From NCBI RefSeq assembly GCF_000482745.1, contig NZ_AXWQ01000005.1, positions 124,001-188,000 on the forward strand: a DNA stretch of 64,000 bases, given 5' to 3'. This document shows positions 1-10,000 of this stretch, piece after piece. The notes beneath the pieces were generated by a model that had not been told where the DNA came from, made no database searches, and saw nothing but the letters and a program-made list of their open reading frames with translations. How positions within the stretch are numbered: position 1 is the first letter of the stretch; the number at the start of each line of letters is the position of its first letter. The position numbers and the translations under genes are program-made. The DNA is from Oleidesulfovibrio alaskensis DSM 16109. GTDB taxonomy: Bacteria; Desulfobacterota; Desulfovibrionia; Desulfovibrionales; Desulfovibrionaceae.

Positions 1-208
1 CATCATTAGACGTTACCTCTGAAGAAAACCTTCTCACCAACTCTTCGGGTGCCAGCGTTGCGGGATCAACTCCGGCCCCCATGGCCCGCAGATAGGCCCT
101 GCGCAACGCATCCGCATCCTGCGCTGTTCCGCCATCTGCAGACCCTGTTGCGGCAGGAGGGGCGGCTGTGCCCTTCCAGAACCGCAAAAATTTTCTGCGC
201 GTCATCAT
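1..208 (-). CDS. Partial unassigned protein, N-terminal 69 residues (runs off left edge)
   Basis: On the minus strand an ATG at 208-206 opens a frame that stays open to the window edge. The start overlaps the TGA stop of the GntR gene (TGATG), so the two are translationally coupled. The visible N-terminus reads MMTRRKFLRFWKG and then turns into an Ala/Pro/Gly-rich stretch. TRRKFLRF resembles a twin-arginine motif, but no clear hydrophobic h-region follows, so export by Tat is doubtful. The later part (DALRRAYLRAMGAGVDPATL) looks like an ordinary helical cytoplasmic segment. I do not recognise the family. The coupling suggests that it is the target or partner of the regulator. The coding call rests on the coupling and on an open frame with reasonable codon use. 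Confidence 0.6.
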   Translation of the reverse strand, partial: MMTRRKFLRFWKGTAAPPAATGSADGGTAQDADALRRAYLRAMGAGVDPATLAPEELVRRFSSEVTSND

Positions 209-921
209 CAGTTCCGCTCTCCGCCGTTTTTCTGCCACAGCATTCTGCCAAATGCGTCAAGGCTGCCTGCCGCGCACCGGGATGCCAGAGCCACATCGTG
301 CCGGCGCATGGCCTGTAGCATTTCCACATGCTCTGCAAAAAACTGCTGCAAGGCCGCAGGAGCCAGTTCCGGCAGATTCTCAAACCCGCCTGCCGCGCCG
401 GAGCGGGCAATACTGCCCATGGCCGCGCACAGCAGACTGTTTCCCGTTATTTCAGCCAGTGCGCTGTAAAATGCCGTCAGCCCCCGCCACGCATCCAGCG
501 GGCTGCGGTCTACCAGAGCCCTGCCCAGCCGGGCCGTGATACGCTCCGCATGTTCATGTTCAGACACGCCTGCAACCCGGCACACGCGCTCCACAAGAGC
601 CGGACCAAGAGTGACCAGCGCGTCCAGTGCTTCGCCGGGTCCGGTCCGCCCGCCGTCCGGTGACAGGTGGTTCTGCCTGCACAGGTAGGCACCGCTGCGC
701 ATGCGGATTTCCACCAGACCTCTTGCCGACAGTGCCGACAGCGCCTCACGCACGGTATTTCTGCTGCAGCCCAGCCTCTCAGCCAGTGCGCGTTCACCCG
801 GCAGTCTTTCTCCGGGCCTGACAGCGCTGTTGCTGACCAGTTTCAGAATCTCTTCGGCAACCTGATATGCTGCTCTCTGCACCTCTGGTCCCACCAATTC
901 TTTTTGTTGTTCTGTCGTCAT
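208..921 (-). CDS. GntR/FadR-family transcriptional regulator
   Basis: A 237-residue DNA-binding repressor or activator of the GntR superfamily. Residues about 15-80 form the winged helix-turn-helix, with the typical run PGERLPGERALAERLGCSRN and then TVREALSALSARGLVEI. The remaining ~150 residues are all-helical, as in the FCD effector domain of the FadR/LldR/PdhR subgroup, which binds small organic acids or acyl-CoAs. The ATG at 921-919 has no convincing Shine-Dalgarno sequence. The gene is coupled to the truncated gene at the left edge, so it probably controls that operon. The 8-bp palindrome TGGTACCA about 90 bp upstream is a possible autoregulatory operator. The effector cannot be told from the sequence. 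Confidence 0.93.
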   Translation of the reverse strand: MTTEQQKELVGPEVQRAAYQVAEEILKLVSNSAVRPGERLPGERALAERLGCSRNTVREALSALSARGLVEIRMRSGAYLCRQNHLSPDGGRTGPGEALDALVTLGPALVERVCRVAGVSEHEHAERITARLGRALVDRSPLDAWRGLTAFYSALAEITGNSLLCAAMGSIARSGAAGGFENLPELAPAALQQFFAEHVEMLQAMRRHDVALASRCAAGSLDAFGRMLWQKNGGERN

Positions 922-1010
922 GTTGTTGATTGAAAGCTACGTCTGTGATCATTCGCTGACAACAAGGAAAAACCACAAAAAACCAAACTGGCCCATCCAG
1001 TGAAACAATC

Positions 1011-1018
1011 TGGTACCA
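1011..1018. promoter_or_regulatory. Possible GntR operator palindrome TGGTACCA
   Basis: A perfect 8-bp palindrome upstream of the GntR gene. FadR-subgroup GntR regulators often bind short palindromes with a GT...AC core, which this has. An 8-bp palindrome also occurs by chance, so this is only a candidate autoregulatory site. Confidence 0.25.
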
Positions 1019-1048
1019 CCGTTCATTGCCGCCTTTTCCCATACGCAT

Positions 1049-1080
1049 AAAAAAACACCACAGACAGCATCCGTGGTGTT
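1049..1080 (-). terminator. Rho-independent terminator of the PAS/GAF gene
   Basis: On the minus strand, the 8-bp stem AACACCAC/GTGGTGTT with an 11-nt loop is followed by a run of seven T. It lies about 120 bp after the stop of the PAS-PAS-GAF gene and before the GntR gene, so it separates the two transcription units. Confidence 0.8.
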
Positions 1081-1199
1081 CACACCGGCGCCTGCCACGA
1101 AGCCGCCGGCCGCGTTGCAAAGGCAACCGCGTATAAAAGCATATATAGTCCGCCCCCGTCTGATGACAGGCTGTGCGATGCCTATATGCCTCCGCCAGC

Positions 1200-2453
1200 T
1201 CAGTCCAGCCGCTTCAGGGTCTGAGCAAGAAGCCTGACCACCTCCTTGCAGGCGGGTGCGCCGTCGGCGGAAAAAGCCTCGCTGCGGGTAGAACAGTAAA
1301 TCAGCACATATTTCAGAGTATCCCCGGCATAGAACGGTTCAGCATAATAAGAGTGAATACCGCCGGGAATGAACAGAGCCCAGTCAATGGGCCGTATGCT
1401 GCGTGCAGTTTCATCGACCACAAGATAAGGCAGGTTGTAACGGACAATATTCTCTGCGATGGACCCTCTGTAGGGGTAGGCCGTACCGGGTTCCATGCCG
1501 TCAAAAGGAGCTCCCGCCCCTGTCACTTCAACTTTATCGTCGGCTGCGTAAATACGGGACAGCATAACCCCTTCCGCCTGCATACCCTGCGGCTGATGTT
1601 CCAGCACTGCGGTCAGGGCGGACATATCATCGGCTGCGCGGCTGAGGGCTTCGCGCAGCGCGGCGGAAACAGGGCTGGAAACGGGCGCTGCCTCTGCAGG
1701 CTGCACCGCAGGTGTAAGACTGACCCACAGATAATTATGGCCTTCACGGGAGACGGGACGCAGCTGCGCCCGGCAACACATGCGCATGCCGCCATTGCCC
1801 GCCAAGGTGAGTGCCCCCCGCCACGATGCGTGAAAAATAAGGTGCTCGTATATGCTGCGCCTGTACTGCTCTCCTGTTCCCTCCAGCATCGTTTCAAACG
1901 AAGGAAAGTCGGCAGCTGCGGCATACCCGAAGCATACACATGCCGCAGCATTGGCGGCCTGTACATTTTTGGTCGTGAAATCAACAAGAAGAGCCGGGCT
2001 GTCGAGCAATTCCATACTGCCCGCCAGCAGGCTGTCCGCCCCTCTTTCCATCATGGACTCCACCAGAGAGGTGCATTCCGCAGCCAGCCCCACGTACCCG
2101 AAAGACTCGTCAGGTGCGGGCATTCCCATCAGCACCAGCCAGTGCCAGTTGCCTGCATCGTCATGCACACGAAAGGACACTGAACATGGCTGGAGAACCC
2201 GCACCGCATCAAGCGCTCCGCGAAACACACTGAAGTCGTCAGGGTGCACCAGAGCCTGCGCCAGAGACATATTGCGCAGCATGAGAGGTATCTTGCCGTT
2301 AAGCCCCGCAACCTTATGATCATTAAAAAATATCATCTCGTTACGCACGGTATCCACATGCCACATCAGCGCCGGCAGCGCATCCAGATAGGCTGCCAGC
2401 GTCTGCTGCAGTTGTTTCACACTGCGCGCAGTCTTGTCATAGCGTATTTCCAC
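1200..2453 (-). CDS. PAS-PAS-GAF sensor protein without output domain
   Basis: A cytoplasmic protein of about 417 residues. The N-terminal third resembles a PAS fold (TLAAYLDALPALMWHVD start, HPDD at the end of the motif, then a PAC-like strand NWHWLVLMG). A second PAS-like segment follows (SMELLDSPALLVDFTTKNVQ). The C-terminal ~150 residues look like a GAF domain (NLPYLVVDETARSI, FYAGDTLKYVLIY). No histidine kinase, GGDEF, EAL or HTH module follows, so it must signal through a partner. I chose the GTG at 2453-2451, which has a GGGAGA Shine-Dalgarno six bases upstream. A longer reading from a TTG at 2528 has no such site. Terminators lie on both sides, so it is probably monocistronic. Ligand and partner are unknown. 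Confidence 0.8.
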   Translation of the reverse strand: MEIRYDKTARSVKQLQQTLAAYLDALPALMWHVDTVRNEMIFFNDHKVAGLNGKIPLMLRNMSLAQALVHPDDFSVFRGALDAVRVLQPCSVSFRVHDDAGNWHWLVLMGMPAPDESFGYVGLAAECTSLVESMMERGADSLLAGSMELLDSPALLVDFTTKNVQAANAAACVCFGYAAAADFPSFETMLEGTGEQYRRSIYEHLIFHASWRGALTLAGNGGMRMCCRAQLRPVSREGHNYLWVSLTPAVQPAEAAPVSSPVSAALREALSRAADDMSALTAVLEHQPQGMQAEGVMLSRIYAADDKVEVTGAGAPFDGMEPGTAYPYRGSIAENIVRYNLPYLVVDETARSIRPIDWALFIPGGIHSYYAEPFYAGDTLKYVLIYCSTRSEAFSADGAPACKEVVRLLAQTLKRLD

Positions 2454-2533
2454 ACTGATTCTCCCGTCACATGCCCGTATGCCCTGCGGCAGCGTCCTTT
2501 TTGCCGTGCTAACCCCGGTGCAGGTCAACAGCG

Positions 2534-2570
2534 CCGAAAAAGAAAAAAGCCTGCAGAATCCCCTGCAAGC
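2534..2570 (-). terminator. Second minus-strand terminator or leader attenuator
   Basis: On the minus strand, GCTTGCAG pairs with CTGCAGGC (8 bp, one G-U) around a 6-nt loop, then comes a T-rich run (six T, C, five T). It lies 80-115 bp upstream of the PAS/GAF start and reads in the same direction. It is either a backup terminator for the araC-type gene or an attenuator in the PAS/GAF leader. Confidence 0.6.
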
Positions 2571-2770
2571 CGTCTATCTGTGCCGCATAACCGACCTGAC
2601 CGGCGCACAGCCGCAACCGGCACAGCTGCGTCAGTAACCATTCACAGCCCACATACTGCGCCCCTTGTTTTTTGGCAACCGGCCCCCGCGTGCCCCCGCA
2701 GTGAAAAAACGAGCGATATAACCACGCAACACGCTGTTTAAAAACAGAAAATACTAAAAGAATACGGACA

Positions 2771-2806
2771 CAAAAAAAGCAATGACCGGCCTGTATGACC
2801 AGTCAT
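2771..2806 (-). terminator. Terminator of the AraC-type regulator gene
   Basis: On the minus strand, ATGACTGG pairs with CCGGTCAT (one G-U) around a 9-nt loop and is followed by TGC and seven T. It lies about 75 bp after the stop of the AraC-type gene. Confidence 0.7.
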
Positions 2807-2882
2807 CGCACGGAGTCCGCAGACTACAGGCTTACACCTGAACAGACTGAAGCAGCAGGTCCACCAGATAAAACGCCTGCAG

Positions 2883-3782
2883 TCACATGCCTGCAGTGTG
2901 ACGCAGGCAGTACCGGCCTTTTGACACATCTTTGGGCAATACGCCGAAATTCTCTTTAAAGATCCGGCTGAAGTGCCCGAGACTGCTATACCCCACACTG
3001 ACAGCAGCTTCAGTGACGTTCATCTCGCCTGATTCGATGCACCGTCTGGCATTTTCCAGACGTTTTTTCTTTATATACGAATAAACAGAGTCACCGGTAT
3101 ATTCTTTGAAGCAGGATTTCAGCTTGCTTGCACTCATGCCCAGCCGGCTTGCCAGTCCGGAAATGCATGGCGGATCCTCCAGATCTTCAGCAATAATCTC
3201 CACCGCACTGGCCATTTTTCTTATTTCCGCCACAGTTAACGGCTTTCTGCCCTGCGCATTGCGGGCCACAAGAAAGCTGTGCAGCAGCTCTATGGTTTTC
3301 GCTTCCAGAAAGAGCTTGCGTAAAGCGTCCACAGAGCCGGCCATCAGCACCTGTTTCACGCCTTCCATTTCCTGCGCCGTCATCTGGCCGAATTCAAGAA
3401 CAGTGGCATCGGCACCGCCTCTGAGCAGCCGGTTCAACCCTTCGTGTGTAACCAGTTCATCCTCAAACATTGAGCGCAGTGCATCAATACGCACCGAAAT
3501 TCCCACGCCCTGAATGCATGTATCGGGCGGATAGAGGCTCTGCCACGAATCGCCGGGCAGATGGAACATGCCGACATTGCCCTTGCCGGTACTCAATTTG
3601 CGCCCCCCCAGAAGCACATGCCACGACCCGCTTACACAAAAGCCGACATCCAGCATGCCGTCCTGCTGAACGTAAGAAAAAGAAATGTCTCTGCCCCGCC
3701 CTGTGCGCTGGCAAAAGGTAGTCAAAGAAAAATTACTGAAGCCGGTTGTTTCAACCTTTGAACATACTCTCTCTTGTATCAT
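2883..3782 (-). CDS. AraC-family regulator, PchR/YbtA type
   Basis: A 299-residue regulator. The N-terminal ~170 residues have the layout of siderophore-responsive AraC proteins such as PchR and YbtA, with a DISFSYVQQDGMLDVGFCVS strand and a GMFHLPGDSW segment. The C-terminal ~100 residues carry two helix-turn-helix units: ISGLASRLGMSASKLKSCFK, and later VTEAAVSVGYSSLGHFSRIF followed by the usual FGVLP ending. It is transcribed away from the PKS/NRPS operon across a 226-bp divergent region with Fur-like boxes. In yersiniabactin and pyochelin systems the equivalent protein activates biosynthesis and receptor genes when the metal-loaded product is present. The same role is inferred here from domain type and position. 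An ATG start at 3782 is assumed. Confidence 0.93.
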   Translation of the reverse strand: MIQERVCSKVETTGFSNFSLTTFCQRTGRGRDISFSYVQQDGMLDVGFCVSGSWHVLLGGRKLSTGKGNVGMFHLPGDSWQSLYPPDTCIQGVGISVRIDALRSMFEDELVTHEGLNRLLRGGADATVLEFGQMTAQEMEGVKQVLMAGSVDALRKLFLEAKTIELLHSFLVARNAQGRKPLTVAEIRKMASAVEIIAEDLEDPPCISGLASRLGMSASKLKSCFKEYTGDSVYSYIKKKRLENARRCIESGEMNVTEAAVSVGYSSLGHFSRIFKENFGVLPKDVSKGRYCLRHTAGM

Positions 3783-3825
3783 TTCCGCTTCCCCTGTTCT
3801 GCTGGCCTATATACGGTCGATTAGC

Positions 3826-3838
3826 GAAAATGATTTTC
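3826..3838. promoter_or_regulatory. Fur-like box in the divergent promoter region
   Basis: GAAAAT-G-ATTTTC is a perfect 6-1-6 inverted repeat, the arrangement of the classical Fur box (GATAAT-G-ATAATC). It lies 44 bp upstream of the araC-type start and 170 bp upstream of the first synthetase gene, so it could control both directions. The TTGACA hexamer next to it on the minus strand (3846-3841) could be a -35 of the regulator promoter, but I see no good -10. Confidence 0.65.
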
Positions 3839-3861
3839 AATGTCAACAAAGACTGAAAAGA

Positions 3862-3878
3862 ACATTACGCGGTAACGT
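3862..3878. promoter_or_regulatory. Imperfect dyad upstream of the synthetase operon
   Basis: ACATTAC-GCG-GTAACGT is a 7-3-7 inverted repeat with one mismatched pair, between the two Fur-like boxes. It may be an operator. AraC proteins usually bind direct repeats, so another factor or chance is possible. Confidence 0.3.
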
Positions 3879-3889
3879 TTTGATTTTCA

Positions 3890-3902
3890 GAATATTATTT
3901 TC
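3890..3902. promoter_or_regulatory. Second, weaker Fur-like box
   Basis: GAATAT-T-ATTTTC matches the 6-1-6 pattern with one mismatched pair and lies 107 bp upstream of the first synthetase start. It is closer to the likely plus-strand promoter than the perfect box. Alone it would be weak evidence; beside the first box it is plausible. Confidence 0.4.
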
Positions 3903-4008
3903 TGGCTCATCGCAATAAAAAACTAGCTGTTCCTTACAGCCAGTCATACGTCAACCGGCTACAGGTAACGGCAAGCTTGTCAAACCTCTTCAACGCCCAG
4001 AGGACAGT

Positions 4009-7000
4009 ATGAACTTCGACCCTGAAAGCACTACCGGTTCCGCACCTGCGGTTTCTTTGAGCGAAAATGCACTTAAAAAGCTTCTTTCTTTATATATTAA
4101 CAGCATATTTCCGCACAAAGAACCTATAGAAGAAAGCATGGCCTTTGCCCGCTACGGCCTCGCCTCTGCGGATTTGCTGAATATGACCGCAGCCATAAGC
4201 AAACAGACAGGTATGCGCCTGCCGTCAACACTGGCTTTTGACTACCCTAACATACAGCTTATGGCACGGGCGCTCTACCGCAGACAACAACCGCAGGAAC
4301 GCACCACGGAGCCGGTTGCCGCAACGCTCCGGGAAATACAGCAAAGTCCGGGCTTGCCCCGCAATATCGCGGATACTGACATTGCCGTCATCGGCATCGG
4401 GTGCCGCTTTCCCGGCGGCGCAGACTCTCCTGAAAAATACTGGGAACTTCTCTCGAACAGAGCCGATGCCATCAGTGAAATTCCGGCTGAACGCTGGGAT
4501 ATAGAACAATTTTATGATCCCCGACAGGGTGTTTCGGGAAAAATGAATACCAGATTCGGCGGATTCATTGACGATATTTACGGCTTTGATGCAGATTTCT
4601 TCGGCATATCACCAAGAGAAGCCAAAGCCATGGACCCTCAGCAACGCCTTGTGATGGAAGTTGCCGTACAGGCCCTCGGGAGTGCCGGACTGAACTGGCA
4701 GAAACTGGCAGGGACAGCCACAGGAGTTTTTGTCGGCGTCAGCGGCAGCGATTACGGCAGGCAGGCGCTCGTGTCTGCCGACAGCATTTCATTATACAGC
4801 GGCACGGGGTCAGCATCGTCCATCGTTGCAAACAGACTTTCATACTTCATGGGACTGCGCGGCCCCAGCATGGCTGTAGACACGGCCTGCTCCTCATCGC
4901 TGGTGGCTGTACATCTGGCCTGCCGCAGCATTATAAACAATGAGTGCGAAATCGCCATAGCCGGAGGAGTAAATGCCATCCTGACTCCTGAAATGCACAT
5001 CATGTTCTCTCAGGCGGGGCTTATGGCACCTGACGGACGCTGCAAAACTTTCGACGCTTCCGCCGACGGGTATGTTCGTTCCGAAGGCTGCGGTATTGTG
5101 ATTCTCAAATCATTTACCAAAGCCTTTGAAGACGGTGATCACATATGGGGAATAATCAAAGGCTCAGCAGTCAATCAGGACGGATTCAGCAGCGGACTGA
5201 CAGTACCCAACGGCAGCTCACAGGAAGAACTTCTGCGGCAGGCTCTGAAAAACGCACGATGCCTTCCGGATGCCATAGACTACATAGAGCTGCACGGAAC
5301 GGGCACCGCTGTGGGCGACCCCATCGAATTTTCGGCACTGCTCAGTGTGTTCGGTAACGATTCTGCCCGCAGGACCCCGCTGGCTTTAGGCTCGGTAAAA
5401 AGCAATATCGGCCATCTGGAACAGGCAGCAGGAATAGCAGGTTTCATAAAAGTGCTGCTGTGCATGAAGCATGGAATCCTCGCGCCGAACCTGCACTTTA
5501 CCCGCCCCAATCCTCATATTCCCCTTGCAGACATGCCTGCCGCCGTCGTGACTGAAAGCACCTCTCTTGATACCTTTCAACAGCCCTTCACAGCAGGTAT
5601 AAGCGGATTCAGCTTTGGCGGTACAAATGCGCACATCATTGTGGAATCGTATCTTTTTGATGATAATGAAAATCAAACTCATACAAAGCACGACCCCAAC
5701 GCACCTCATATCGTCTTTTTTTCAGGCAGCAGCCACAACACGCTGATGCAGCATGCAGAAGCGATGGCAGCGTATATCAGAACGGCAGACCATGCGACGC
5801 TGGGCAGCATCAGCTACACTTCAGCTGCGGGCAGAAACCATTTATCACATCGGGCTGCCATCATCAGCACCGACAAACAGGGCCTGACAAACTCGCTTGC
5901 TTCGCTATTGCGCAACGAGCCAGACAATATGACCTTTACCGGGGTACGCACCGCCGGTCATCTGCCTGCGGGCATGGCCTTTACCGGACAGGGTGCACAA
6001 TATTTCGGAATGGGCAGAAGCCTGTACGCAACCGAGCCTGTTTTCCGCAACAGCCTGCGGCGCTGCGCAGAAGCTCTCGCTCCTCATATGCCCGCACCGC
6101 TTATCCCTCTGATGCTCGAAGACGCTTTCAGCGCAGAGCGTATCAACGAAACAATTTTTGCCCAGCCCGCGCTCTTTGCTCTGGAATATGCCCTTGGTGA
6201 ATTATGGCGGCATTGGGGATTCAGCCCAACGCTTGTGCTCGGGCACAGCATCGGTGAATTTGCAGCTGCGTATTTTGCCGGAGTTTTCAGCCTTGATGAC
6301 GCAGCCATGCTTGTGGCCACCCGCGGCAGGCTCATGCAGGCGCTGCCTTCTTCGGGCGGTATGCTGGTTGTGTTTGCCGCGGCCGAAGCGCTGAAAGAAA
6401 TTCTGCAACAGTACACAACATTGACCATCGCTGCGGAAAACACACCGTCAAACACTGTCGTCAGCGGCAGCCGTGAAGAGCTTTCCCGTCTGGAAGATCA
6501 CCTCACGGACTCCGCCATACCTTTTACCCCGCTTGCAGTTTCCCACGCGTTCCACTCGCCCCTCATGCAGCCCATGCTCGATGATTTTATGAAGGCAGCT
6601 GACAAGGTTTCTTTCAGCCAGCCGGAAATACCCTTTCTTTCCACAGTCACAGGCACGCTGCTGACGCACGAGATAGCCTGCCCCGAATATTGGGCCAGGC
6701 ACATCACCAGCCCTGTTATGTTCAGGACTGCCATGCGCAAACTGCGCCACTCCGGAACAGAAGCAATCATCGAAGCAGGGCCGGGCGCGGTTCTGTGCGG
6801 CATGTCGGCGGAATCCGGACTGCTGTGGGCGCCCACCCTGCAACGTGGGATTAATGACAGGGAATGCATCTCGGAAACTCTGGCCGCCATGTTCGCCGCA
6901 GGCATCGCACTGGACTGGGAGCGTGTTTTCGGAACGGCAAAACAACGCAAAATTCATCTTCCATCATATTTTTTCGACCACACATATTACCGGCATGATG

Positions 7001-10000
7001 TTCCCTCCAGCGCGGCTTGCAGCCTTCCGGCAGACCGCCGGATACAGCAGCACATAGCCGGCCGTAAAAAGGAAGCACAGGCGGAACGGAATGAAAAACA
7101 GCAGACACATAATGCGCTGTCTGACGTAGTGCGTGCAGTACTGCAGTGGCCGCAGGACAAGCCCCTGCCCGAAAACAGATCTTTCCTGCGGCTGGGCATT
7201 GATTCGCTTATGGCCATGCAGTTACGCAGCCATCTGCTTAAAGAGTACGCTGCAGAAATGACCCTATCAGAAATTCTGGCAGCCCCTTCGCTGGAGTGGC
7301 TGCGCTCGCAAATCGGTTCCGGAGGACAGAGTACCTCCGGAGCCGGCACCACGGCAGCCCTGCGGCACGACCCTGCAAACCGGTTCGCCGAATTTCCCCT
7401 GACAGAAGTTCAGAAAGCATACTGGATGGGACAAAATCCGGATATGCCACTGGGGGGGACATCGTGCCACGTATATGCCGAGGTGGATGTAAATAATCTG
7501 GACATAGCGCGTTTTGAGTCTGCCATACGTCTGCTCATAAAGCGCCACGACATGCTGCGGGCGAGAATACAGAAAGACGGAACCCAACGAGTACTGCCTG
7601 AAGTTCCGCCCTTTACGCTGCGTATCGACAGCCCCTCTTCAGAGCAGGAACTTGATGATCTGCTGAGGCACAAAAGGCACAAGCTGTCACAGGGGCTGCC
7701 GCAGGAAGCTGACGGCGCGCTGTTTTTCCTCTCCGCCACCAAAAAAGATACCGACGGACTGCGCATCCATGTGGTCTTCGATATGCTTGCCGGTGACGGA
7801 CACAGCTTCATGATTCTGCTTGACGAGCTGGAACAGTTGTATGCAGGCAACACACCTCCAGCACCCATGCCGGAAATAACTTTCAGAGACTATGTGGCGT
7901 ACAGCCGCAGCAGTGCAGAAACAAAAAACATTGCCGCAGCGCAGGAATACTGGAACCGGAGACTGCCGGAACTGCCTGCAGGCCCCGAACTGCCGTTGGT
8001 GACAGACCCTGCCGCCATATCCTATCCCCGCTTCGTCCGGCATAAAGGAAAGCTCTCCGCCGGTGCCTGGCAGACATTATGCGACAAGGCGTCTTCATAC
8101 GGACTTACACCATCGGCAACGTTACTGGCGGCTTTCAGCAGGGTGCTCGGTGTCTGGAGCAGCACCAAACACTTCTGCCTCAACCTGACCCTGTTCAACC
8201 GCCCTGAAGAAATGCCCGACCTGCGCAATGTTGTCGGCGACTTCACAACACTGCTTCTGCTCGAAACCCATAACGCGCAGGCTCTGCCATTCATCCGGCA
8301 CGCCGATGCAGTTCAGCGCAGGCTGATGACGGACCTTGAACACAGGGAAGTCTCCACGCTGAACCTTATCCATGAGCTGAGAAAGCAGCATGACGGTAAA
8401 GCGCTGTTAACCCCCGTTGTCTTCACCAGCCTGCTGCCTCTGACAAGATCAGGCGGGCGCAGGGGCTTTTCTCCCCGCGGTGCCGACGCCCGCGTAGAGT
8501 TCTGCATATCCCAGACACCGCAGGTTTACCTTGATCATCAGGTATATGAAGAAAAGGGAGAGCTCCGTTTCAACTGGGACATAGTGGACGGCATTTTCCC
8601 TCAGGGCATGATAGAATCCATGCTGCAGGCCTATATAAACCTGCTGGAAACACTGGCAGCCACAACGCAAGCATGGGAGCAGGATTTTTCAGCCGAAGCA
8701 TTGCTGCCGCCCCTGTTCATGCAGCGCATCCGCGAACTCAACACGCCGCAAGACGGACATTCAGACGACACGCTGCTCTCGCTGTTTGAAAAAACCGTGG
8801 CCGGCACTCCGGATGCGGTGGCCGTACAAACAACACAGCTTACACTGACCTATGCACAGCTCTCGGGATATGCGGACGCAATAGCTTCCATCCTGCACCG
8901 CAACGGTGTTGCGGCCGGTGCACCTGTAGCCGTCATCATGAAAAAAGGATGGGAACAGATTGCGGCGGTTCTGGGCATTGTCAGGGCCGGTGCGGCCTTT
9001 CTGCCTGTCAATACAAGCCAGCCCTCAAGCCGCCTTGCCGCAATTCTGCAGCAGGCGCAGGCGCAAATGGCACTGGTTCAGAAAGACTACAACGCTCCTG
9101 CAGACTGGCCTCAGCATATAGACAGGATAGAGGTATCGGCCGGACTGTGCAAAGCGGGCGGCAGCGGTCCCTTTGTACCGCCCGCCCCGTCCGACCTCGC
9201 CTATGTCATTTTCACCTCCGGCTCCACCGGCACCCCCAAGGGGGTCATGCAGGACCACGCCAGCGTTGTGAACACCATCACCGCGGTAAACAGCGGATAT
9301 GGCATCACCTCCGAAGACGTCGTTTTCGGAGTCTCCAATCTGGACTTCGACCTTGCGGTATATGACATATTCGGCACCTTTGCCGCCGGAGGCACGCTGG
9401 TGCTGCCGGATGCGGAACAGCGCAAGGAACCTGCACACTGGCTTGAACTGATTGAACGTTTCGGCATCAGTGTATGGAACTCCACACCGCCCCTTATGCA
9501 GATGCTGACAACATACGCGGAAGCCGCCCCCCGGAGCTTGCCGCAGATAAACACGGTAATGCTGAGCGGGGACTGGATTCCCGTACCGCTGCCTGCGGCC
9601 ATACACGCGCTGTTTCCTCTGGCCCGCATTTTCAGCATGGGAGGCGCCACAGAAGCGGCAATATGGTCCGTCAAATATGATACTGCGCAGCTGCCGCAGG
9701 GCAGCCGTACTGTTCCTTACGGAACGCCCCTGCCCAACCAGAAACTGATGGTTCTGGACGAACAGCTTGAAATTGCTCCGGCATGGGTGACAGGCGAACT
9801 GCACATAGGCGGCAAAGGGCTTGCTCTGGGGTATCTGAATGATCCGGAAAAGACTGCCGCCCAGTTTATCAGGCATCCGCGCACAGGAGAAAGGCTGTAC
9901 AAGACCGGCGATCTGGGGCGCTACCTTCCCGACGGCACCATAGAATTCATTGGACGCAAGGACGCGCAAGTCAAAATACGCGGACACAGGGTCGAACCGG

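Larger units (their letters stand above)
2454..2882. other. Non-coding gap between PAS/GAF gene and araC-type gene
   Basis: About 430 bp without a credible gene; the short frames here lack start signals and family features. It holds two minus-strand terminators (2771-2806 and 2534-2570, listed separately) and the leader of the PAS/GAF gene. I could not identify a convincing promoter for that gene in the ~90 bp left between the second hairpin and its start. Confidence 0.6.

Noticed and set aside
1173..2183. Long plus-strand frame opposite the PAS/GAF gene
   Set aside because: Composition is that of an antisense shadow, with no domain, no Shine-Dalgarno and no family resemblance. The minus-strand frame has clear PAS and GAF features.
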